Part shown: one piece after another, positions 57,132 to 64,000 of the stretch
Position numbering within the stretch: position 1 is the first letter of the stretch
How the letters are laid out: each line of letters opens with the position of its first letter
Source: Hsuehochloa calcarea
Taxonomy: Eukaryota > Streptophyta > Magnoliopsida > Poales > Poaceae
Direction: 5' to 3'
Assembly (NCBI GenBank): GCA_036346395.1
Contig: CM070604.1
Location: 40,699,662 to 40,763,661 of the forward strand
Length of the DNA: 64,000 nt
Notes under the pieces: model-generated
Database searches by the model: none
Seen by the model: only the letters and a program-made list of their open reading frames with translations
What the model was told of the DNA's origin: nothing
Made by a program: the position numbers and the translations under genes

Positions 57132-59219
57132 GTGTTGATGGGTGATAACTTATCCTGTAAGGTTGTGGGAATTGGTTCAATTCAGATCAAGATGTTTGAT
57201 GTCATTGTCAGAACTTTGACAGATGTGAGGCACATTTCAGATTTGAAAAGGTACCTCATCTCTTTGAGTACTCTTGATGTTAAAGGGTACAAATATTCTG
57301 GTGAAGGTGGAGTTTTGAAGGTATCAAAAGGCGCTCTTGTTGTGATGAAAGCTGATATTAAATTTATCAATATGTACCATCTGCGAGGTACAACAATATC
57401 AGGTAATGTTGCTGTAATTTCAAATTCATTATCTGATTCTGATGCTACTAATCTTTGGCATATGCGTATTGAGCATATGAGTGAAATTGGCTTGACGGAA
57501 TTGATCAAGAGATGATTTCTTTATGGACATAGCATCGGCAAGCTAAAATTTTATGAGCATTGTGTGTTTGGCAAACACAAGAGGGTGAGATTCAATACTT
57601 CAGTTCATACTACAGAAGGTATTTTGGATTATGTGCATTCTGATTTATAGAGCCATCTCGCAAGACATCGCTCCGAGGTGCTAGCTATATGTTAACAATT
57701 ATTGATGATTACTCTAGAAGAGTGTGGTTTTATTTCTTGAAGCATAAATCAAAAGCATTTTCAACATTTAAAGAGTGGAAGACTATGGTTGAAAGGCAAA
57801 CTGAAAAGAAGGTAAAGAAACTTCGCACTGATAATGTGATGGAATTCTATTCTAATGAATTTACAAACTTCACACTGATAATGGGATGGAATTCTGTTCT
57901 AATGAACTTGAATCATATTGTAAGACTGAAGGCATTATTAGGCACTACACTGTTCCCCATACTCATCAATAAAACGGTGTAGCTGAGCGTATGAACATGA
58001 TCATCATTTTCAAGGCTCGTTGCATGTTGTCTAATGCAGGTTTGCTTAGGTGTTTTTGGGCTGAAGCCACTTCCACTGCTTGCTATCTTATTAATCGGTC
58101 ATCCTCTATTGCAATTGAAAAGAAGACCCCAATTGAGGTATGGTCTAGTTCCCCAGCAAATTATTTAGAATTAAAAGTTTTTTGTTGTACTGCTTATGCT
58201 CATGTTAATAATGGAAAATTAGAGCCTAGAGCTGTTAAGTGCATCTTTCTTAGTTATAAATTTGGTGTTAAAGGATACAAGATGTGGAATCCTGAAACAA
58301 AAAAGGTTGTGATTAGCAGAAACGTTATTTTTAATGAATCTGCTATACTTCATGATAAACTGTATACTAATGTCTCTGTTGAGAATGAGCGGAATTCAAG
58401 TGTTCAGGTGAAGCATTTTGTTGGCTCAGATAACACATCAAATAAGGAAAATATCGTTGTTCATGATGCACCTATTGTTGAGAATCCTCCTATTGTCCAG
58501 CAGCCACCACAACAATCCATTGCATTTGACAAACCTAGGAGGGAGATTAATCCACCGAAGAGGTTGATTGAAGAAGCTAATATTGTTGCTTATGATTTGA
58601 GTGTAGCAGAAGAAATTGAAGGTAATACAGAACCTTCATCATACTCAGAGGCTATTGAGTCCACTGATTGTAATAAGTGGATAACTGCTATACACATGAT
58701 CAGATATTTGCGTGGCACTTTTAATGCTCGTTTGCAGTTTGAGAATTCTAGAGATGAACTTGTTGGTTATGTTGACTCTAATTATGCTAGTGATTTGGAC
58801 AAGAGGAGGTCTCTCACAAGTTATATTTTCACCATTGGTGGTTGTGCTGTTAGTTGGAAGGCAAGTTTGCAGGCTACCGTAGCCTTATCTACCACTGAAG
58901 CAAAATATATGGCTATTTCTGAAGCTTGTAAAGAAGCTATTTGGTTGAGAGGTTTGTACACTGAGCTTTGTGGAGATAATTCTTGCACTACTATATTTTG
59001 TGATAATCAGGGTGTTATATGCCTTACAAAGGATCAGATGTTCCACGAGAGAACAAGTCACATTGATGTGAGATATCACTTTATTCGAGGTGTATTGCTC
59101 AAGGTGATGTCAAGGTATGCAAGATAAGTACTCATGATAATCCAGCTGATATGATGACAAAGTCAGTTCCTGTTACTAAGTTTGACCTTTGCTCAAACTT
59201 AGTTGGTGTTACAGTTTAG
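57132..59219 (+). pseudogene. Copia integrase joined to RNase H, RT missing
   Basis: 57,132-57,515 is the GAG-pre-integrase region, ending LWHMRIEHMSEIGL, where the His of the zinc motif is altered. 57,689-57,982 has the integrase core entry MLTIIDDYSRRVWFYFLKH and KKLRTDNVMEF. The next frame (57,991-59,127) has MNMIIIFKARCMLSNAGL, RCFWAEATSTACYLINRS and the C-terminal LKVFCCTAYAHV. It then reaches the start of RT (SYSEAIESTDCNKWITAI) and jumps straight to IRYLRGTFNARLQF, VDSNYASDLDKRRS and STTEAKYMAISEACKEA. The RT palm with YVDD is absent, although the frame stays open across the junction. A one-base change near 59,085 shifts the last 40 codons, which end at TAG 59,217. Confidence 0.88.
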
Positions 59220-59327
59220 TCATAAAGACTAATTGGTGCACGGTGATTTTTATCTTGTTGTGGGGTTATTTAGTGATCGATGATTCTTCATTTTGCTACA
59301 AGAGGAAATTCGTCTTAAGGTGAAAAT

Positions 59328-59606
59328 TGTTGAGATATGTGATCTGAATTCCTAATGTGATTGTATTCAAACGTGCCATATTAGCGGATAAGTTCTCTAA
59401 CTTGGACTCCAAGTCAGGTTACCACTTTATATCCCTCTTGTATGCCGCACGGGAAGAGGTGACGCCTCATTGTAATCCTCTGCGATTTGTAAACACTCCT
59501 CATATAGTGATTATCGCCGGTTGACGCCTGTGATTTTTTCCCGCAAGAGTTTTTCACATAAAAATCCGTATCTCTGTCTTCTTTTATCGCTATTCTATCT
59601 AAAACA
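59328..59606 (+). repeat. 3' LTR of copia
   Basis: 279 bp from TGTTGAGATATG to AAAACA, uninterrupted. It shows what the 5' LTR looked like before the nested insertion (GGAAGAGGTGACGCCTCATT is continuous here). Confidence 0.9.
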
Positions 59607-60069
59607 TTCCCTTGTGACAACGTATCACTGCTGTGTTGGTTCTCAGACAAGCCCATGCTGCAGTGACCCTCATAAGAAAAAATCCTTGAAAGTACAGGCA
59701 GGCCATTTCTCTTCAGGAATAATTTTGTTTGCATGCTCGTATTAACAAAATAAAATGCAGACACATCCATGCATCTCAATAAATAGAATATAGTAACTCC
59801 ACGAAAGCTGGTTTAAAAGCAACAAGCCAATAACAACATCCACAATTTTACTTCCTATACACTGCTCTCTTGCACTTGCTGGTCGTTCTAACATTAAATT
59901 ATATATGGACAATCAACTAGGTTCGAAATCCTTGTTCCTAGGCATTATGATAATTCTATTTGACAGTCCACAAACATTACTTTAGGTACCAGTAATTTAT
60001 ACAGCAGTTACTCTTAGTATGGTGATGAAATGACTAAATGAGTACTTGTATACTACCATAGGGACTTAC
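59607..60069 (-). other. SRO intron right of copia
   Basis: Begins right after the RST exon donor AAC|GTAAGT (read on the minus strand) and runs to the copia 3' LTR. No frame of interest. Confidence 0.5.
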
Positions 60070-60165
60070 GTTGTAGTTAAGTTTCGTCAAGGAATCCACA
60101 AGCAATTTCTCTCCAACTATTATCATCATTTTCTTGACCATGTCCTCACGACTAATCTTGTTTTC
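60070..60165 (-). pseudogene. SRO exon: RST domain core
   Basis: Acceptor CTGGCAG and donor AAC|GTAAGT bound a 96-bp exon encoding ENKISREDMVKKMMIIVG and then EKLLVDSLTKLNYN. This is the second half of the RST (RCD1-SRO-TAF4) domain, the surface that binds transcription factors. The exon itself is intact. Confidence 0.8.
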
Positions 60166-60273
60166 CTGCCAGATAGAAAAATGAATGGTTTGAATGGACA
60201 TCCACAAGCAACTGACTGCAAAATTCAACGACAGTTGACAACGGAACAGTATGGGTTGTCAAGACAACAACAC

Positions 60274-60724
60274 CTTCAGCTCTTCATAGTGGCAAAAGAG
60301 CAATTCCCTTTCTACAGATGGTATACTGTCTTGCATTGGTTCAAAGAGCACTCTGAACGAGATCCATCGACAAGTTGGTCCTTCACCAGATTGGACCATT
60401 ACCTACATATGGGTCATAGGTCTCAGCTCACTGAGAGAATTAATACTTGTATGACAATGCTAGAACTGTTTTTCCACACAAAAGGCACAAGAAGCAGTAT
60501 TTGGCAGTTAAGTTGACCTTTGACAGGAATTCTCTAGCAACTATTGCTAGAACCTAAAAATGCATCCAAGTGGAAAACAAGCCTGTACCCTGTACCTGTA
60601 GCTCCTATTGGAAAGTACCGTAATAAGAGTGTTAAGATTACTCAACAGGTTGAAGAATGGAAAGATCCACTATCACAGCAACATATACTGCACCCCTTTT
60701 TCGTCAACATCACAAAGACCAACA
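60274..60724 (-). pseudogene. SRO exon: PARP end and start of RST
   Basis: Begins SVGLCDVDEKGVQYMLL, the end of the PARP-like fold, then meets TGA and TAG in a row (near 60,672). Near its end it reads WISFRVLFEPMQDSIPSVER and ELLFCHYEELK, the conserved approach to and first helix of RST, ending at AAG|GT. The part in between is degraded with further stops. Confidence 0.75.
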
Positions 60725-60793
60725 CTACAAAATGATGAAATGTTATGTAATATCCACTAGTATGAAATTAAAACACTAGAGTGAAACAAGAAC

Positions 60794-61777
60794 CTTGTAA
60801 AGGCAAGGTTTTCGGGTGACAGATATATGCCAGAACCCATATCAGCGTTATGAGTGTTTTTTTTTCCAGTGCTAACAAAACCATTAATTAAAACTCCAAC
60901 TAAGTCTTGCTTTCTGGATCGAAGCCATCCATATCTTGCATTTGCATCACCAAACTTCTCTCTTGTCAACCTCATCTGTCTTTCGAAAGCTTCCAGTCTA
61001 CACTGGGCGGAGATATCCTTTTGAGAGTACCGATGCATATGAAGTATGTTGTTAGGCATTGCAAATGAACCCATACCAGAGAGGAAAAGGTTCTGAACAA
61101 ACAGAAAGCTTTCACTACCTCTTTGAACAGGTACAATCTTCTTACGTAATATATCTACAGCACAAGGATTCTGTAGAATTGGAGAGCTAGTTTCAATGAC
61201 AACTTGCTTCACCACTTCAGGTGGAGACTTTACAACCTTATCCCCCAATTAAATCTTGTGTGCAGCCTTCAACGATACTCATGTCCAATTTTGTGGATTC
61301 ATCAACTTTCTCATCAAAGAATGCAGCAGGAAAAAAAACACTTGTTAGTGCCATCAAGCCATGCAGCAGATCGCTGTTTTCTCGTTTTTAGGTTCACCAA
61401 GGTCATCAATAAGAAATCAACAAGAAGAGGCTGATCATCCATCATACCCACAACACTAGATTTGTCACCTTTGAATCCATCAACAAGGGACTTCATTATT
61501 TGCTCAGGGAAATCGCACCATGAACCTTGTTTGTAAAACACAACACGACTAGGTACTCCACTTTTCAGGTAATTGATGCGATCATTAGCAAGATTAGGTT
61601 GCATCCAGCTACTGTGAGCAGGTGAATCCGATGAGGATGCACACTCCACCTTAGAAGATACATTCTCCACTCCAGCACAACGAACCTGAAGTCTTTTGCC
61701 AGGCAATCATCAACGAGCTTGCGCTTTAGGCACAAAGCATTGTATTTTTGCAGTGAATCCATGGGACGGTTTAGTTC
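60794..61777 (-). pseudogene. SRO exon: WWE domain and PARP-like start
   Basis: An acceptor TTCTGTTAG precedes 15 leader bases and ATG (61,762). The protein starts MDSLQKYNALCLKRKLVDDC. The WWE domain follows (YLKSGVPSRVVFYKQGSWCD, LLVDFLLMTLVNLKTRKQR, AAWLDGTNKCFF), then a linker and the PARP-like fold (FERQMRLTREKFGDANARYG, LVGVLINGF, GSGIYLSPENLAFT), ending AG|GTTCTT. WWE may bind ADP-ribose or proteins; plant SRO PARP folds mostly lack activity. Two one-base frame changes, in an A4 run near 61,690 and a G5 run near 61,248, split the frame. Confidence 0.85.
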
Positions 61778-63518
61778 CTAACAGAAAGAACAAGGAAAAC
61801 GTGGGAAGAAGTGATCCTAATATGATACACAATTTACAGTTCTGCCTCCACATTGATCTCATAAAAGTAACACAATCCTGTAAAGTAACAGTAAATGGAT
61901 CATAAATAAAATATGAAATACATAAATACATCAGAAAATTTTAATCAGCACTTGTTTGCAAACAGAATTGAACTTCGTCATAGAACAGCTCAAAGCCTCA
62001 AAAGACTAGATATTGAAATGGTCCAGATATAGGTATTATCGTTCAGTGAGCATGTTTATCAAATAGGCAGTAGAGTATTCAACGACTTGTCTCCTGCATC
62101 TTTTGATATGTAAATCATCCCATAAGAGTAGAGAATACAACTTATGTGCATTCTGACTATCCTTGTGAAAGAGGCAATATATTATTCGACTACTTATTAC
62201 CTGACAATAAGAGTAGAGAATACAAGCTATGGGCATCTTAAACTGTCAATTGTTCTTGCAAAAAAGGTCGCTTGCAGCACACTTGATTCAATCTTCGATA
62301 AAACAATAACAGTTACATTAGAACCAATCTTCATTAAATGGTGAGAGTCAGAGATCAATACCAGCTACAAGGACATTGCAATACTATGCTATTTCAATTG
62401 ACCAATCTATTGTAAACTGTGACACAATCGTGCACTTGACAGGAATTACTTGATATGAAGAAATAAACTGAAAAGATAATATCGTTTTTCTCATAAATAT
62501 AAAGAAACTTAATAAGCGGTTCAAGAAACTAATAATAACAAGTTAATAACCCATCAAATCCATTGGTTTGCCAGCTATGCAACGGTGGAGTCTATCGGCT
62601 AAAAAAGTCATAATACACGACTACAAAATGAAAATTAGCAGAAATACCGCCTTCGCTGTAACTTTAAGGCGCGTTACATAATCATGGGGAAAAAATGAGA
62701 ACGTTTCGAATGCATCGATTATTAAACAAGCAAATTAAAACGCAACAATGAAAATTTTCGTTAAATCCAACAATGAGACGTCGCCGGCCGAGATCAGGGT
62801 TTGCACGGCTCGGGAGGGCTGATTGGACAAGCATGAGCTAGGTAGCTACGGCGGTAGAGGTAAAGCTTAACCCTAACCTGCTCTGATACTATGTTATGAA
62901 TAGCGCTCGTATTCAATATAAGGCCAATGAGCCAATATATATACAAGTACATAGGTGTTATATATACAAAGAGTCCCTTGTATAATACACATCTAACACA
63001 GCTTCCGTCTAAAAAATAAAATAGGGCAAAATAGGGTAAGTGAAAGATCATTTCAAAGATTTAAGGTGCCAATTTTACGGCACATATGCATCACAGCACA
63101 CCAAAAAAAATCTATCACTGTGGGAAAAAAAGGAACATAATTTCTTATCGAACACTAAGAAACAAGCCTGCACTGAAAACCCTATGTAGAAGAAAACTAA
63201 TATGAAAAAAGAAAGAAAATGTAAAAAAAACCAGTGTGTGTGTGTTTTTTTTGTAATAAAGAACCCGCAAAAGCAACCACACCAACTATTTACTGAAGGA
63301 CAAGAAATCCAGAGGTTGCACCAAAGGGGGTTGGGATGGTAGAGCAAGCGAGAGGGACCAAACCTTCGAGAACACAAGAGGACCTAATTAAGGCCATCGC
63401 GGCGGCAGGGGTGGGGGTGGTAACGAGGGCCTCCCTCTCTCACGCCTCCGCTGCTTTAGTGAGTACTAAGCATAGTATTCGTGGGTGTCACACAAATTTT
63501 GTATAGGATGAGAGCGTG
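61778..63518 (-). other. Upstream SRO intron and 5' region
   Basis: The splice acceptor before the ATG shows that an intron lies in the 5' leader. AT-rich intron-like DNA continues to about 62,750. 63,380-63,470 is GC-rich and reads on the minus strand like a leader (GCAGCGGAGGCGTGAGAGAG), a possible first exon. A (GT)n run of about 6 units sits near 63,236. No convincing TATA box found. Confidence 0.45.
62892..62998 (-). repeat. Very short LTR (107 bp) with primer site
   Basis: On the minus strand TGTTAGATGTG...TTCATAACA is followed after a base by TAGTATCAGAGC (62,880-62,891), one change from the Met primer site. About 110 bp of GC-rich leader follows (to about 62,770). Only one LTR is seen, so this is a truncated TRIM-like copia piece in the SRO upstream region. 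Confidence 0.65.
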
Positions 63519-64000
63519 CACTACTACAGAAAAGATCTTCACAGACGGTTCAAAAATGACATCACAGACGGTTTCATAAGATGTCTGAATTTATAGGTCA
63601 GTAATGACATGAGGTCATCATAGGCGGTTTTCGAATCGTCTGTGATGCAAACTATCACCTACGGTTATTAACTCAGAACCGTCTGTAATAGTTGACTATA
63701 TCCTAAGGAATCATCTGTGATATTCTTTTATATTGCTAAATTTATTTCTGTTTATTGGTTAGCCTTAGAAAATGTTAGTCAAGCCCTCTGAAATAAGCTG
63801 AAACATAACAAGTACATGTATACATCCAATTCACATTTATTTTAGAAACAAACACATCCAATTCACATTCATTTCACAAGCAAGTACATCCAATTTACAT
63901 TCATTTCAGAAATAAGCACATCCAATTCACAAATCAATTAACTAAAATTGACCATTCATGTACATTTACACACATGTACCATTAAGTTCGATCTTATCTC
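63519..64000 (+). mobile_element. CACTA transposon terminus
   Basis: Begins CACTACTACAGAAAA, the inverted-repeat end of plant CACTA (En/Spm-like) elements, preceded by GTG as a possible 3-bp duplication. Subterminal motifs ACAGACGGTT occur in both orientations (63,540, 63,563, 63,610-63,690), the usual transposase-binding arrays. The element runs out of the window, so its coding part is not seen. Confidence 0.85.
63822..63935 (+). repeat. About 32-bp tandem repeat in CACTA
   Basis: ACATCCAATT(C/T)ACA(T) starts at 63,822, 63,855, 63,887 and 63,918, four units linked by (T)TCA-ttt-AGAAA/CAAGC spacers. Confidence 0.85.

Larger units (their letters stand above)
51938..59606 (+). mobile_element. 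Copia retrotransposon in SRO intron, RT deleted
   Basis: Starts TGTTGAGATATG and ends near AAAACA. The 5' LTR is split (51,938-52,072 and 55,372-55,507) by a solo LTR; the 3' LTR is 59,328-59,606. A primer site TGGTATCATAGC lies at 55,510. Gag, protease remnant, integrase and RNase H are on the plus strand, but most of RT is absent. CATTC on the left (51,933-51,937) recurs at 59,605-59,609, overlapping the presumed CA end, so the duplication is only tentative. The element is antisense to the SRO gene. Confidence 0.88.
50882..61777 (-). pseudogene. SRO (RCD1-like) gene, disrupted
   Basis: Exons on the minus strand give the WWE, PARP-like and RST layout of SIMILAR TO RCD ONE proteins, plant stress and hormone regulators that bind transcription factors through RST. 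Order from the start: exon 61,777-60,794 (ATG at 61,762), 60,724-60,274, 60,165-60,070 (RST), then a 7.7-kb copia insertion, and a C-terminal exon at 51,323-50,882. Splice sites AG|GTTCTT, TGTAG|T, AAG|GT, GCAG|G, AAC|GTAAGT and TGCAG|C are visible. Two one-base frame changes, tandem stops in the second exon and a stop in the C-terminal exon argue for a pseudogene. Frame changes in A and G runs could partly be sequencing error. Confidence 0.75.

Noticed and set aside
60046..60516. 156-codon plus-strand frame
   Set aside because: It lies antisense to SRO exons whose splice sites and RST motifs are clear on the minus strand.
61565..61762. Short stand-alone 65-codon protein
   Set aside because: Its first 23 codons are the start of the SRO frame before a one-base change; the rest is out-of-frame translation.
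1..64000. tRNA or rRNA genes and endogenous pararetrovirus sequence
   Set aside because: I saw only primer sites complementary to tRNA ends. All RT domains present are of copia or LINE type with integrase or LINE partners, and no movement- or coat-protein-type frame was noticed.

Overview
The window looks like nuclear DNA of a grass, most likely rice or a close relative. This is inferred from the nested LTR retrotransposons of grass type, the MITEs, a CACTA end, GC-rich intronless coding sequence and AT-rich intergenic DNA. It is a repeat-dominated stretch with only two host loci that I can support: an intact U-box E3 ubiquitin ligase gene (22,901-24,256, minus strand) and a broken SRO/RCD1-like gene (exons between about 50.9 and 61.8 kb, minus strand).

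Layout. 1-15.35 kb is the 3' part of a Ty3/gypsy element that carries an antisense ORF of the plant 'putative gypsy type transposon' family. That ORF is split by a complete 10.9-kb Ty1/copia element (2191-13119, minus, 5-bp target duplication GCAAC). 15.4-22.9 kb holds a degraded copia gag, LTR-like DNA rich in a GGTCTGAC-type motif, and MITEs. 22.9-24.4 kb is the U-box gene with its TATA box. 24.9-28.0 kb holds a MITE, a 792-bp solo LTR and AT- or GC-rich simple DNA. 28.0-36.8 kb is a patchwork of gypsy fragments duplicated about 4 kb apart, with a third partial copy.

37.8-47.7 kb is one old LINE (minus) cut by two short LTR elements. These two and a third at 47.7 kb are non-autonomous gag-only (TR-GAG/TRIM-like) elements. 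49.1-50.9 kb is a BARE/Angela-like copia tail and LTR.

50.9-63.5 kb is the SRO locus. A 7.7-kb copia element (51,938-59,606, plus) sits between the RST exon and the C-terminal exon, and that copia carries a 3.3-kb solo LTR inside its own 5' LTR. From 63,519 to the window end is the terminus of a CACTA transposon.

How it works together. The U-box protein should act in ubiquitin transfer. The SRO locus would have encoded a WWE-PARP-RST stress regulator but looks inactivated. Nearly all else is mobile DNA, much of it dead by frameshifts. Many frameshifts fall in homopolymers or CG-rich motifs, so part of the damage could be consensus error. I did not find a convincing new multi-gene system. The most unusual signals are the CGGAAGTTCCG arrays of the 10.9-kb copia, the cluster of three gag-only elements, the nested insertion in the SRO locus, and the two-copy gypsy composite.
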